Below are positions 9,976 to 21,487 of a DNA stretch of 64,000 bases, piece after piece (the first letter of the stretch is position 1; every line of letters starts with the position of its first letter). The DNA lies in NCBI RefSeq assembly GCF_009223885.1, contig NZ_CP045144.1, positions 1,550,001-1,614,000 of the forward strand, given 5' to 3'. The notes beneath the pieces were generated by a model. The model saw only the letters and a program-made list of their open reading frames with translations. It was not told where the DNA came from and did not search any database. Origin of the DNA: Ancylobacter sp. TS-1. GTDB lineage: Bacteria > Pseudomonadota > Alphaproteobacteria > Rhizobiales > Xanthobacteraceae. Made by a program: the position numbers and the translations under genes.

Positions 9976-12210
9976 CTATTGCCGGTCGCCGGTCGCGCCC
10001 TGCGGCGCGGCCTCTTCCGGTTCCCATATGAAGTAGAGTGTGGCGAGCGGCGGCAAGACCACGCGCGCGCTGGCCGGCAGCCCGTGCGCGGGGTCGGCAT
10101 GGGCCGTCACCGCGCCGAGATTGCCGAGGCCGGAGCCGCCATAGCCTGCCGCGTCGGTATTGAGGATCTCGCGCCACCTGCCGGCCTGCGGCAGGCCGAG
10201 CCGGTAGTCGGTGCGCGGCACCGGGGTGAGGTTGGCGACCATCGCCACCGGCGGGTCGCCCTCCGCCCCGAACCGGAGCCAGGCGAACACCGACTGGTCC
10301 TTGTCGTCGACCACGATCCAGCGGAAGCCTTCCGGCTCGCAGTCGCGGGCGTGCAGAGCGATCACGTCGCGGTAGAGGAAATTGAGGTCGCGCACCAGCA
10401 TCTGCATGCCGCGATGGTGCGGGCCCTGGTCGGTCAGGTGCCAGTCGAGCGAGCGTTCCTCGCTCCATTCGCGGCGCTGGGCGAATTCCTGGCCCATGAA
10501 CAGCAGCTTTTTGCCGGGATAGGCCCACATCAGCCCGTAATAGGCGCGCTGGGTGGCGAAGCGCTGCCAGTCGTCGCCCGGCATGCGGCCGAAGATCGTG
10601 CCCTTACCGTGCACCACCTCGTCATGGGAGAGCGGCAGCACGAAGTTTTCCGAAAAGGCGTAGGTGATGCCGAAGGTGATCTTGTCGTGGTGCCAGGGAC
10701 GGTAGACGGCGCCGGTCGACATGTAGTCGAGCGTGTCGTGCATCCAGCCCATGTTCCACTTGAAGCCGAAGCCGAGGCCGCCGGCATAGACCGGCTGCGA
10801 GACGCCGGCCCAGGAGGTCGATTCCTCGGCGATCACCACGGTGCCGGGATGCTCGGCATAGATGGCCTCGTTGGCCCGGCGCAGGAAGGCGACGGCGTCC
10901 TTGTTGTCGTTGGAGCCGTCGGGGTTGGGCGACCATTCCCCTTGCCGGCGCGAATAGTCGAGATAGAGCATCGAGGCCACCGCATCGACGCGCAGACCGT
11001 CGATGTGGAAACGGTCGAGCCAGTACAGCGCGTTGGCGATCAGCATATTGGCGACTTCGCGCCGGCCGAAGTCGTAGATCGCCGTATTCCAGTCGGGGTG
11101 GAAGCCGCGCCGGGGGTCGGGATGCTCGTAGAGCGTCGAGCCGTCGAAATGGGCGAGGCCGTGAATGTCGGTCGGGAAATGCGCCGGCACCCAGTCGAGG
11201 ATCACCGACAGCCCCGCCTGATGCGCGCGGTCGACGAAGCGGGCAAAGCCGGCCGGGTCGCCGAAGCGGCTGGTCGGCGCGAACAGGCCGATCGGCTGGT
11301 AGCCCCAGGAAGCGTCGAGCGGGTGCTCGGAGATGGGCAGCAGCTCGATATGGGTGAAGCCCATCCAGGCGGCATAGGAGACGAGCTGGTCGGCCAGTTC
11401 GTCATAGGTCAGGAAGCGGCCCCACTCGCCGCGCCGCCAGGAGCCCAGATGCACCTCGTAGACGCTCATCGGCTTGCGGCGCGCCTCGCCCTGCGCGCGG
11501 GCGGCGATATGGGCCTCGTCGTGCCACTCGAACGTGTCGGTGCGCGCCACCACCGAGCCGGTGGCGGGGCGGAACTCGCCGCGGAAGCCGAACGGGTCGG
11601 CCTTCAGCGGCAGCAGGCGGCCGTCGGCGGCGGCGATCTCGTATTTGTAGATGGTGCCTTCGCCGACGCCGGGGGCGAAAAGCTCCCACAGCCCGCTGTC
11701 GACGCGCTTGCGCATCTGGTGGCGGCGCCCGTCCCAAGTGTTGAAGTCGCCGACCACCGAGACGCGCGAGGCGTTCGGCGCCCACACCGCGAAGCGCACG
11801 CCCGCCACGCCCTCATGCTCGCAGGGATGCGCGCCGAGCCGCTCATAAAGCAGGCGATGGGTTCCCTCGACGAGCAGATAGTCGTCGATCGGGCCGAGCA
11901 CGGGCCCGAAGGAATAGGGATCGTCGAGCTCCCATTCGCCGCCGTCATTGCGCGCCCGCAGGCGGTAGCGCGCCCAGGCGGGACGGCCGGGCACCAGCGC
12001 CTCGAAGAATCCGGCGTCGTGGCGGCGGGACAGCGCGGCGATTCGCGTGCCGTCGGGCTCGATGGCCTCCAGCGTGCCGGCATGGGGAACGAAGGCGCGG
12101 ATGACGAGGCCGTCGGCGCTCTCATGCGGGCCCAGCAGGCCGAACGGATCGTTGTGGCGGCCCCCAACGAGTGCGTCGACCTCCCGGTCGGGCGCCTGCC
12201 ACGCGAACAT
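9976..12210 (-). CDS. glgB: 1,4-alpha-glucan branching enzyme
   Basis: Creates alpha-1,6 branch points in glycogen. With the ATG at 12210 the protein has 744 residues and begins [22 protein letters not shown], matching GlgB N-termini. A GTG at 12306 would add 32 residues read mostly from a palindromic repeat and is not preferred. The order is an N-terminal domain, CBM48 ([20 protein letters not shown]), then a GH13_9 barrel with [14 protein letters not shown] (nucleophile Asp), VIAEESTSW (Glu) and [13 protein letters not shown] (Asp). The Shine-Dalgarno GGGAGAGG lies in the arm of the repeat at 12221-12261. It is the second gene of the glycogen operon. Confidence 0.96.
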   Translation of the reverse strand: MFAWQAPDREVDALVGGRHNDPFGLLGPHESADGLVIRAFVPHAGTLEAIEPDGTRIAALSRRHDAGFFEALVPGRPAWARYRLRARNDGGEWELDDPYSFGPVLGPIDDYLLVEGTHRLLYERLGAHPCEHEGVAGVRFAVWAPNASRVSVVGDFNTWDGRRHQMRKRVDSGLWELFAPGVGEGTIYKYEIAAADGRLLPLKADPFGFRGEFRPATGSVVARTDTFEWHDEAHIAARAQGEARRKPMSVYEVHLGSWRRGEWGRFLTYDELADQLVSYAAWMGFTHIELLPISEHPLDASWGYQPIGLFAPTSRFGDPAGFARFVDRAHQAGLSVILDWVPAHFPTDIHGLAHFDGSTLYEHPDPRRGFHPDWNTAIYDFGRREVANMLIANALYWLDRFHIDGLRVDAVASMLYLDYSRRQGEWSPNPDGSNDNKDAVAFLRRANEAIYAEHPGTVVIAEESTSWAGVSQPVYAGGLGFGFKWNMGWMHDTLDYMSTGAVYRPWHHDKITFGITYAFSENFVLPLSHDEVVHGKGTIFGRMPGDDWQRFATQRAYYGLMWAYPGKKLLFMGQEFAQRREWSEERSLDWHLTDQGPHHRGMQMLVRDLNFLYRDVIALHARDCEPEGFRWIVVDDKDQSVFAWLRFGAEGDPPVAMVANLTPVPRTDYRLGLPQAGRWREILNTDAAGYGGSGLGNLGAVTAHADPAHGLPASARVVLPPLATLYFIWEPEEAAPQGATGDRQ

Positions 12211-12220
12211 CACTGCCAAC

Positions 12221-12261
12221 CTCTCCCGACCCGGACGACCGGGATCAAGACCCGGGGAGAG
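12221..12261. repeat. Palindromic repeat in the glgP-glgB gap (family B-like)
   Basis: A 41-bp inverted repeat with CTCTCCC/GGGAGAG ends around CCCGG-rich inner arms. The core ATCAAGACCCGGGGA resembles family B copies at 16692, 26179 and 49950. Read on the minus strand, its glgB-proximal arm is GGGAGAGG at a suitable distance from the glgB ATG, so the repeat appears to supply the glgB ribosome-binding site. Confidence 0.7.
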
Positions 12262-12368
12262 TGAAGGTTCCTCTACCGGCAAGACAAAGTCCACATTCAC
12301 GGCCACTTAATCGTGGCGAAAGCCGGAAAGGACGGGCCATGCGGCGGCTGCCGCATGGCCCGTCGGGG

Positions 12369-14873
<2,505 letters not shown>

Positions 14874-14961
14874 GTGCAGCTAGTGCTCCCGTTGCGGCCG
14901 CCAGCCCGGACGGGACGGGCGACGACGACTCATCCTGCTTGATGCAACCTTTTGGCCAACT

Positions 14962-15339
14962 TCAGCCGACACGGGCTCTCCGCTCGAAAGCCGCCAGTCC
15001 CAGGACCAGCCACCCGAGGATCAGCATAGTCCCGCCGGTCGGCGCGGCCATAGGAAAAATCACGATGCCCCAAAGGGCTCGCGCCGCCAGTGCACCTGAA
15101 AACAGCACCGTTCCCAGTGCGATCACCGCCGCCCCCGAGGTAGCCAGAGACCATTCCGCCCCCCGCGCGGCGGCAAACGCAACCGCGCCGATCACCGCCG
15201 GCGCGCCGAACATGAGGAAATAGGCGGCGGTGAGGAGGTTCGGATCGGGGTTCATGTGCGCCCCCGCCGCTGCCGCCGCCACGCCCGACGCTCCCATCAG
15301 CCCGGCCAGAAGGACGAGAAAGCGGCGAAAGGCGTTCAT
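14962..15339 (-). CDS. DUF423 family small membrane protein
   Basis: A 125-residue protein with four predicted membrane helices and little else, matching the DUF423 (YgdD-type) family in its length and N-terminal AGLMGASGVAAAAAGAH motif. The biochemical role of the family is not known. It starts 3 nt after the cobB stop on the same strand, so it is probably co-transcribed with the upstream cob genes. That link is positional only. The glgP start is 88 nt further downstream. Confidence 0.85.
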   Translation of the reverse strand: MNAFRRFLVLLAGLMGASGVAAAAAGAHMNPDPNLLTAAYFLMFGAPAVIGAVAFAAARGAEWSLATSGAAVIALGTVLFSGALAARALWGIVIFPMAAPTGGTMLILGWLVLGLAAFERRARVG

Positions 15340-15342
15340 GGC

Positions 15343-16665
15343 TCACTCCAGTGGTTGGTCGACCGCGATGACGTGGAAGAAAGTCCCCGACACCGGCCCG
15401 CGTCGGCTGCCGGCAGGCCCCAGAGACTTACCCTGCCCGTCGCTCAGTTCGACCAGCGGCGCATCGTCGCCGCGATGTGTGACGCTGGCATAATGGAACT
15501 CATGTCCGCGCAACCGCGTTCCCGCCGGCCCCACCGGCGAGGCGGTGAGCGTCACCGCGCGGCGGTAGCCGAGATTGAGCCGGCGCCGGGCGAAGCTGGT
15601 GGCGTGGCCGAGCAGGCCGAGCATGCGGTGGGAGGTGCCCTCGGCGTCCTCGATCGCCTCGCCCAGCACCATGAAGCCTCCGCACTCGCCATGCACCGGC
15701 CGCGTCCGCGCGAATTCGCGCACGCCGTCGAGGAAGCGCCCCGCCTGGGCGAGGGTGCCGCCGTGCAGCTCGGGATAGCCGCCCGGCAGCCAGCACACAT
15801 CCGCCGTGTCGGCAGGCGCCTCGTCGGCGAGCGGCGAGAAGGGCAGGATTTCCGCCCCCGCCCGCCGCCAGCCGGCGAGCAGATGCTCGTAGGCGAAGGA
15901 GAAGGCGACGTCGCGCGCCAGCGCGATGCGCTGGCCGGGCGGAGGCAGCGCCACCGGCGCCGGCCCGCCGACGCGGATCGGCGCCGCCAGCGCGACCAGC
16001 GCGTCGAGGTCGATATGCGCCCGCGCCCGCGCCGCCAGCTCGTCGAGCGCCGCCGCGAGGGCGGGATGCTCGGCCGCCTGCACGAGGCCGAGATGGCGCT
16101 CCGGCAGGCTTGTCGCCCCGTCACGCGGCAGGCTGCCCAATATCTGGATACCCAGCGCCGCGATCGCCTCGCTCGCCTGCGCCCGGTGGCGCTCGCTCGC
16201 CACCTTGTTGAGGATCACCCCGGCGATGCGCACCGCCGGGTCGTGGGTGGCGAAGCCGCGCACCACGGCGGCGGCCGATTGCGACTGACCGGAAATGTCG
16301 AGCACCAGCACCACCGGCAGGTCGAGCCGGGCGGCGAGATCCGCCGCCGCGCCGCTGCGCCCCGCCTCGCCGCCGATGCCGTCGAACAGGCCCATCGACG
16401 CCTCGACGACCACGAGGTCGGCCTCGCGCGCGGCCTCGCCGGCCAGCGCGTCGACCAGCGCCGGGCTCATGGCGAAGCTGTCGAGATTGAGGCCCGGCTG
16501 CCCGGTCGCGGCGGCATGGAAGGCCGGGTCGATATAGTCCGGCCCGGACTTGACCGCCCGCACTCGCACGCCGCGCGCCGCCAGCGCCGCCGCCACGCCG
16601 AGCGTCACCGTGGTCTTTCCCGAGCCCGAACGCGGCGCCGCGATGATGAATCCACGCGCGGTCAT
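15343..16665 (-). CDS. cobB: Hydrogenobyrinic/cobyrinic acid a,c-diamide synthase
   Basis: ATP- and glutamine-dependent amidation of the a and c side chains of the corrin ring. It has 440 residues. The N-terminal P-loop-like domain begins FIIAAPRSGSGKTTVTLGVA, with GPDYIDPAFH around residue 43. The C-terminal class-I glutamine amidotransferase domain has the nucleophile Cys in HGECGGFMVLG and the His in RGHEFHYAS. CobB acts before cobalt insertion in the aerobic pathway, consistent with CobN and CobG in the same cluster. It lies between cobM (gap of 70 nt containing a repeat) and the DUF423 gene. Confidence 0.96.
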   Translation of the reverse strand: MTARGFIIAAPRSGSGKTTVTLGVAAALAARGVRVRAVKSGPDYIDPAFHAAATGQPGLNLDSFAMSPALVDALAGEAAREADLVVVEASMGLFDGIGGEAGRSGAAADLAARLDLPVVLVLDISGQSQSAAAVVRGFATHDPAVRIAGVILNKVASERHRAQASEAIAALGIQILGSLPRDGATSLPERHLGLVQAAEHPALAAALDELAARARAHIDLDALVALAAPIRVGGPAPVALPPPGQRIALARDVAFSFAYEHLLAGWRRAGAEILPFSPLADEAPADTADVCWLPGGYPELHGGTLAQAGRFLDGVREFARTRPVHGECGGFMVLGEAIEDAEGTSHRMLGLLGHATSFARRRLNLGYRRAVTLTASPVGPAGTRLRGHEFHYASVTHRGDDAPLVELSDGQGKSLGPAGSRRGPVSGTFFHVIAVDQPLE

Positions 16666-16691
16666 GCGGCGTTTCCGGCGATGAGGTCGCG

Positions 16692-16719
16692 GATCCCCGG
16701 TTCAAGCCCGGGGATGACG
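16692..16719. repeat. Half-length family B palindrome between cobM and cobB
   Basis: A short inverted repeat ATCCCCGG-TTCAAG-CCCGGGGAT followed by GAC. It is the same CCCGGG-TCAAG core seen in the 49950 copy and inside cobN. It occupies most of the 70-nt gap of the cobM-cobB transcript. The surrounding sequence holds nothing else that I can recognise. Confidence 0.7.
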
Positions 16720-16735
16720 TTCTTCCCGGACGCCC

Positions 16736-17494
16736 TCATTCGCGCCCCCGGAAGCGCCGCTGATAGGTCGCATCGTAGAGCGCGCTCTCGCGAAAGCCGT
16801 CCGCCGCCAGCGCGCGGCCGACCAGGATCAGCGCGGTGCGCTCCACCGGCTCGGCGGCGACCTTCGCGACGATATCGGCCAGTGTGCCGGATATCACCCG
16901 CTCGGCCGGCCGGCTCGCCTCCACCACCACCGCAACCGGGCAGTCCGCGCCGCAGACCGGGGCGAGTTCGGCCACCACCCGCTCCAGCGCGTGGATGGCC
17001 AGATGCACGGCAAGCGTCGCCCCCGTCGCGCCGAAGGCGGCGAGCGTCTCGCCTTCCGGCATGGCCGAGGCGCGGCCGGAAACGCGGGTGACGACGAGGC
17101 TCTGTGCCAGCCCCGGCACGGTCAGCTCGCGCCCCAGCACCGCGCTCGCCGCCGCGAAGGCCGGCACGCCGGGGGTGAGCGTGTAGGGGATGGCGTGCCG
17201 CTCCAGCCGGCGCACCTGCTCGGCGACCGCCGAATAGATGGACAGGTCGCCCGATTGCAGCCGCGCCACGTCATGGCCGGCGGCCTCGGCGGCGAGAAAC
17301 TCCGCCTCGATGTCGTCGAGCGCGAGCGGCGCCGTGTCGATGATGCGCGCGCCCGGCGGGCACCAGCCCAGCACCTCGGGCGGCACGATGGAGCCGGCAT
17401 AGAGGCAGACGGGTGAGCGGGCGATCAGGTCGCGCCCGCGCAGCGTCATCAGATCCGCCGCGCCCGGGCCGGCGCCGATGAAATGAACCGTCAT
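16736..17494 (-). CDS. cobM: Precorrin-4 C11-methyltransferase
   Basis: SAM-dependent methylation of precorrin-4 at C-11 to precorrin-5. It has 252 residues and the tetrapyrrole methylase fold. The N-terminal [18 protein letters not shown] loop is the SAM-site signature, followed by [17 protein letters not shown], typical of CobM/CbiF, and [15 protein letters not shown]. The ATG at 17494 overlaps the cobE stop by 4 nt (ATGA), indicating translational coupling. A longer upstream reading frame is a shadow of cobE. Confidence 0.95.
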   Translation of the reverse strand: MTVHFIGAGPGAADLMTLRGRDLIARSPVCLYAGSIVPPEVLGWCPPGARIIDTAPLALDDIEAEFLAAEAAGHDVARLQSGDLSIYSAVAEQVRRLERHAIPYTLTPGVPAFAAASAVLGRELTVPGLAQSLVVTRVSGRASAMPEGETLAAFGATGATLAVHLAIHALERVVAELAPVCGADCPVAVVVEASRPAERVISGTLADIVAKVAAEPVERTALILVGRALAADGFRESALYDATYQRRFRGRE

Positions 17495-17943
17495 TTCTGC
17501 GGCGCTCCCTCGTCCGTTTCGGTCGGCATGTCCTTCACGCCCTCCCGCGCCAATGCGCAGGTCACGGCGCCGAGCACGAAGCGCGGCCCGATCAGCGTCG
17601 AGCGCCGCCCGGCCGCCGCCAGCGCCGAGGCCTCCGCCACCGAGGGCACGCCCATCAGCGCGACGACACGCTCGGAATGGGTCACGGCGCGGGCGCCGGC
17701 TGCCTCGAGCTGCGTCTGCGGCACCATCACCAGCAGCAGGCCGAGGTCCAGCGCCGCCTTGATGATGCCGGCCTCGCCGCCCTTCAGCGCCGGGGTGGCC
17801 ATCAGCGAGATGTCGCACAGCTTCACATCATGGCGCGCCATCGCCCCGCGCACGCAGGCGCAGACCTCCTCCGCGCTCACGCCGCGCCGGCTGCCGACGC
17901 CGGCGACGATCACGGGCGCGCTCCCGGCTTCACCCAGATCCAT
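17491..17943 (-). CDS. cobE: Cobalamin biosynthesis protein CobE (CbiG C-terminal-like)
   Basis: A 150-residue protein with the CobE/CbiG-C fold: [21 protein letters not shown] near the N-terminus, then [14 protein letters not shown] and a central [16 protein letters not shown] strand-helix region. CobE is required for cobalamin synthesis in aerobic pathways, but its exact reaction is unsettled. CbiG homologues open the precorrin delta-lactone. The ATG at 17943 lies inside the end of cobL (34-nt overlap) and its stop overlaps the cobM start. The three genes are tightly coupled. Confidence 0.9.
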   Translation of the reverse strand: MDLGEAGSAPVIVAGVGSRRGVSAEEVCACVRGAMARHDVKLCDISLMATPALKGGEAGIIKAALDLGLLLVMVPQTQLEAAGARAVTHSERVVALMGVPSVAEASALAAAGRRSTLIGPRFVLGAVTCALAREGVKDMPTETDEGAPQK

Positions 17944-19193
17944 TGCGTGACCGGCATCGCCGGCCGCCAGCCGGTGAGTCCGCCCACGGGCGCCGCGCGG
18001 GCGACCGACAGGCGGACGAGTTCCCCACCCTGCGCGCCATGGCGGGCGACCAGCAGCGCCTCGGTCTCCAGCGTCACCGCATTGACCACGAGCCGCCCGC
18101 CGGGCCGCAGCGCGGCGATCGCGGCGTCGAGCACGCCCGGCGCCCCGGCCCCGCCGCCGACGAACACCGCGTCCGGCACGGGAAGGCCGGCCAGCGCGTC
18201 GGGCGCCAGCCCCTCGACGATCTCCAGCCCCGGCACGCCGAGAGCGCCGGCATTGCGCCGCGCCCGGGCGGCGCGCTCGGGGTCCGCCTCGATGCCGATG
18301 GCGCGGAGCGAAGGATCGGCCAGCATCCATTCGATGCCGACGGACCCCGCCCCGGCGCCGATGTCCCACAGGAGTTCGCCCCGGCGCGGACTGAGCGCGG
18401 AAAGCGTCACCGCGCGGATCTCGCGCTTGGTCAGCTGGCCGTCATTCTCGAAGAGATCGTCCGGCAGCCCCGGCGCGCGGGCGATGATGCGGGCGCCCTC
18501 CCCGGCAACCAGTTCGATGCCGACGAGATTGAGCGGGTCGACGTCGGCAAGATCGAAACCTTCCGCCGGCCCCGAGCGCACCCGCTCGCGCGGTCCGCCC
18601 AGCGCCTCCAGCACATGCAGCGTGGAGCCGCCGAAGCCGCTCTCGGTCAGCAAACGCGCGATCTCGCCCGGCCCGGCACCGTCGGAAGTCAGCACCAAGA
18701 GCCGACGGCCGGGGTGCAGATGCGCCCGCACAAGGTCGAGCGAGCGGCCATGCACGGTGAGGCAGCCAGTCTCGGCCAGCGCCCAGCCGAGCCGCGAGGC
18801 GGCGAGGCTGAAGGAGGACGGCGCGGGCATGGCCGCGATCTCGCCGGCCGCCACGTGGCGCGCCAGCACCGCGCCGACGCCATGGAGGAACGGGTCGCCC
18901 GAAGCCAGCACGCACACCTTGCGGCCACGCAGCGCCAGCACCTCGGCGACGCCGCGCTCGAACGGGCTCGGCCAGGCGCGCGCCTCGCCCTTCACCGCGT
19001 CGCCGGCCAGCGCGAGGTGCCGCACCCCGCCGAACACGATCTCCGCCGCTTCGATGACCGCGCGCGCGGCCGGCGACAGGCCGTCGAGACCGTCCTCGCC
19101 AATGCCGACGATGGACAACCAGCGCACGTCCGGCGCATCGTCGCGCGGCGCCGCGAGGATGGATTCCGGCGCGATGGACTCAACGGCCCGCAT
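17910..19193 (-). CDS. cobL: Precorrin-6Y C5,15-methyltransferase (decarboxylating)
   Basis: Bifunctional enzyme that methylates C-5 and C-15 of precorrin-6B and decarboxylates the C-12 acetate. It has 427 residues from ATG 19193. The N-terminal half is CbiE-like, with WLSIVGIGEDGLDGLSP and VLASGDPFLHGVGAVL. The C-terminal half is CbiT-like, with the SAM motif ELLWDIGAGAGSVGIEWM. The start is uncertain: the ATG at 19193 shares two bases with the divergent cobK ATG, an ATG at 19253 lies inside cobK, and an in-frame GTG closer to WLSIVGIG would match the usual N-terminus better. Confidence 0.93.
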   Translation of the reverse strand: MRAVESIAPESILAAPRDDAPDVRWLSIVGIGEDGLDGLSPAARAVIEAAEIVFGGVRHLALAGDAVKGEARAWPSPFERGVAEVLALRGRKVCVLASGDPFLHGVGAVLARHVAAGEIAAMPAPSSFSLAASRLGWALAETGCLTVHGRSLDLVRAHLHPGRRLLVLTSDGAGPGEIARLLTESGFGGSTLHVLEALGGPRERVRSGPAEGFDLADVDPLNLVGIELVAGEGARIIARAPGLPDDLFENDGQLTKREIRAVTLSALSPRRGELLWDIGAGAGSVGIEWMLADPSLRAIGIEADPERAARARRNAGALGVPGLEIVEGLAPDALAGLPVPDAVFVGGGAGAPGVLDAAIAALRPGGRLVVNAVTLETEALLVARHGAQGGELVRLSVARAAPVGGLTGWRPAMPVTQWIWVKPGARP

Positions 19194-19995
19194 GAACCCG
19201 CCTTCCGACAGCCGGGATGCCGGCGCCCCGCGCCTGCTCATCCTCGGCGGCACTTCCGAGGCCCGCGCGCTCGCGGCGGCGCTCGCCGCCCGCGGGGGCT
19301 ATGCCCTCAGCCTGTCCCTTGCCGGTCGCACGCGCAACCCGGCGGACCAGCCCGCGCCCACGCGCTCGGGCGGCTTCGGCGGCGTGGAGGGGCTGGCGGC
19401 GCATCTGAAGGCCGAGCGCATCGATGCGCTCATCGACGCCACCCACCCCTTCGCCGCCATCATGTCCGGCAATGCCGCGCAGGCCGCGCGCCGCGCCGGC
19501 GTGCCGCTGCTCGCCCTCGTGCGGCCGGAATGGCAGCCCGTTCCCGGCGATCTCTGGACCGAGGCGGCCGACATTGCCGACGCGGTGGAGAAACTCGGCC
19601 CCGCCCCGCGCCGCGTGCTCGCCGCGCTCGGGCGCAACGAGGTCCGCGCGCTGGAAGCCGCCCCGCAGCACCACTATCTCGTGCGCAGCATCGATCCCGT
19701 CGAGCCGCCGCTCAACGTGCCGCACGCCCGTTACATCGAGGCGCGCGGGCCCTTCGCGGAAGCGGACGAGCGCACGCTGCTGACCGAGAACCGCATCGAC
19801 GCCGTGCTCTCCAAGAACAGCGGTGGGGACGCCACCTATGGCAAGATCGCCGCCGCCCGCGCGCTCGGCATCGAGGTGATCATGGTCGCCCGCCCGCCCC
19901 GCCCGGAGGGCGAGACCGTGGGCAGCGTCGAGGAGGCGCTGGTCTGGCTGGAGCGCCTCCGCCATCAGGCATCCCCCGACCGCCGGGGCGTGTAG
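19192..19995 (+). CDS. cobK: Precorrin-6A reductase
   Basis: NADPH-dependent reduction of precorrin-6A to precorrin-6B. It has 267 residues. The nucleotide-binding start RLLILGGTSEARALA is at about residues 14-28, with DATHPFAAIMSGNAA near residue 82 and LSKNSGGDATYGKI near residue 205, all CobK hallmarks. It is the only plus-strand gene in this part of the cob cluster. Its ATG overlaps the cobL start codon on the other strand, and its last 31 nt overlap the end of convergent cobJ. There is therefore no room for a separate promoter between cobK and cobL; any promoter must lie inside cobL. Confidence 0.95.
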   Translation: MNPPSDSRDAGAPRLLILGGTSEARALAAALAARGGYALSLSLAGRTRNPADQPAPTRSGGFGGVEGLAAHLKAERIDALIDATHPFAAIMSGNAAQAARRAGVPLLALVRPEWQPVPGDLWTEAADIADAVEKLGPAPRRVLAALGRNEVRALEAAPQHHYLVRSIDPVEPPLNVPHARYIEARGPFAEADERTLLTENRIDAVLSKNSGGDATYGKIAAARALGIEVIMVARPPRPEGETVGSVEEALVWLERLRHQASPDRRGV

Positions 19996-20753
19996 ACCAG
20001 CGCCGGCCGGCCCGGGCGCGCGACGATGCGGGTCTCCGGCGAGCCGACGATGACGCAGGTCGCCATGTCGGCCATGTGGCCGCGCGCATTGGCGAGCGGC
20101 ACCACGCGGATGCGCTCGTCCGGCCTTCCCACCGCGCGCCCGAAGATCACCGGCACCTCGGCCGGCAGTTCCTCGCGCAATATGTCGAAGGCGGTGTCGA
20201 GCTGGTGCGGGCGCGCCTTCGACACCGGGTTGTAGAAGGCCATGGCAAAGCCGGCCTTGGCCGCGAGGCGCAGGCGCTGCTCGATCACCTCCCACGGCTT
20301 GAGGTTGTCCGACAGCGAGACGGCGCAGAAATCATGACCGAGCGGCGCGCCGCACTTGGCCGCCACCGCCAGCATGGCGGTGATGCCCGGCACGATCTCG
20401 ACCTCCAGCGCGCGCCATTCCTCCGGCCCCGTCTCGATCGCCTCGATCACCGCCGCCGCCATGGCGAACACGCCGGGATCGCCGCCGGAAACCATCGCCA
20501 CCCGCGCCCCCGCCGCCGCATGGGCGAGCGCGGCGCCGGCCCGCACCAGTTCTTCGCGATTGTCGGACGGATGGCGCGTCTGGCCTTCGCGGGCTGGCAC
20601 GCGGTCGAGATAGGGGATGTAGCCATAGACCGCCTCGGCCTCGGCCAGCGCCGCCTGCGCCTGCCCGGTGAGGAAGCGTTCCTCGCCCGGCCCGAGGCCG
20701 ATGACGGTCAGCCGCCCCGTCGCAGGGCCCGCCGTCTTGCCCGCCTTCGTCAT
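19965..20753 (-). CDS. cobJ: Precorrin-3B C17-methyltransferase
   Basis: SAM-dependent methylation of precorrin-3B at C-17 with ring contraction to precorrin-4. It has 262 residues from ATG 20753. The methylase signature is LTVIGLGPGEERFLTGQA, followed by VYGYIPYLDRVP, VAMVSGGDPGVFAMAA and, near residue 170, FAMAFYNPVSKARPHQL, characteristic of CobJ/CbiH. The start overlaps the cobI stop by 4 nt. It is the last gene of the cobW-cobN-cobG-cobH-cobI-cobJ run on the minus strand. Confidence 0.95.
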   Translation of the reverse strand: MTKAGKTAGPATGRLTVIGLGPGEERFLTGQAQAALAEAEAVYGYIPYLDRVPAREGQTRHPSDNREELVRAGAALAHAAAGARVAMVSGGDPGVFAMAAAVIEAIETGPEEWRALEVEIVPGITAMLAVAAKCGAPLGHDFCAVSLSDNLKPWEVIEQRLRLAAKAGFAMAFYNPVSKARPHQLDTAFDILREELPAEVPVIFGRAVGRPDERIRVVPLANARGHMADMATCVIVGSPETRIVARPGRPALVYTPRRSGDA

Positions 20754-21487
20754 ATGCGTCCTCCCCAGCCCGGCACCAGCACGATGGCGAAATAGGGCGC
20801 CGGCCCGTCCGCCCGCGTCTCCAGACGCTCGCAATAGCCCCCGCTCATCGTCCCGCGCTCGACATAGAGCGCGCGGTCGAGCTTGCCGGCGGCAGCGAGC
20901 GCGCGCCTGATCTTCGGCAGGTTGCGCCCCACCTTCATGATCACCGCCGCGTCCGCCCCGGCGAGGCGGCGCGCCAGTTCGGCCTCGGCGAGCGTGCCCG
21001 GCAGCACGGAGAGCACATCGTCGCCCTGCGCGATCGGTGCGCCGGCCAGCGACCAGCAGCCGGACATGCCGGTGACGCCGGCGATGACCTCAGTCGGGTA
21101 GCGGTCGGCGAGCCGCACATGCAGGTGCATGTAGGAGCCGTAGAACATCGGGTCGCCCTCGGACAGCACCGCCACCGTCCGCCCGGCGTCGAGATGGGCC
21201 GCCACCGCCTTAGCCGAGGCGTCGTAGAAGCCGGCGATGGCGTCGCGATAGGGTGCCTCGTCCTTCGGCATCTCGGTGGTCACGGGATAGCCGAGCGGCA
21301 GTTCCTCCACCCCGGCGCGGAAATGGGCATGGGCGATGGCGCGGGCGTGGCTCGAATTGCCCAGCTTGGCGAAATAGGCGACGACATCGGCCGCGCCGAG
21401 CGCACGCACCGCCTTCAGCGTCATCAACTCGGGATCGCCCGGCCCGACGCCCACGCCGACGAGACGGCCTGCGGGAAGCGCGCTCAT
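20750..21487 (-). CDS. cobI: Precorrin-2 C20-methyltransferase
   Basis: Methylates precorrin-2 at C-20 with SAM to give precorrin-3A. It has 245 residues from ATG 21487. The N-terminal VGVGVGPGDPELMTLKAVRA is the family signature, with VAVLSEGDPMFYGSYMHL near residue 100 and VIAGVTGMSGCWSLAG near residue 130. It overlaps cobH by 4 nt upstream and cobJ by 4 nt downstream, so translation of the three genes is coupled. Confidence 0.96.
   Translation of the reverse strand: MSALPAGRLVGVGVGPGDPELMTLKAVRALGAADVVAYFAKLGNSSHARAIAHAHFRAGVEELPLGYPVTTEMPKDEAPYRDAIAGFYDASAKAVAAHLDAGRTVAVLSEGDPMFYGSYMHLHVRLADRYPTEVIAGVTGMSGCWSLAGAPIAQGDDVLSVLPGTLAEAELARRLAGADAAVIMKVGRNLPKIRRALAAAGKLDRALYVERGTMSGGYCERLETRADGPAPYFAIVLVPGWGGRI

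Noticed and set aside
12210..12306. Extended GlgB N-terminus from GTG 12306
   Set aside because: The additional 32 residues are mostly translated repeat, and the ATG at 12210 matches GlgB family starts and has a good ribosome-binding site.
17677..20795. Long overlapping plus-strand frames upstream of and through cobK
   Set aside because: Only the final segment (from 19192) has CobK motifs; the upstream part is antisense to cobE and cobL.
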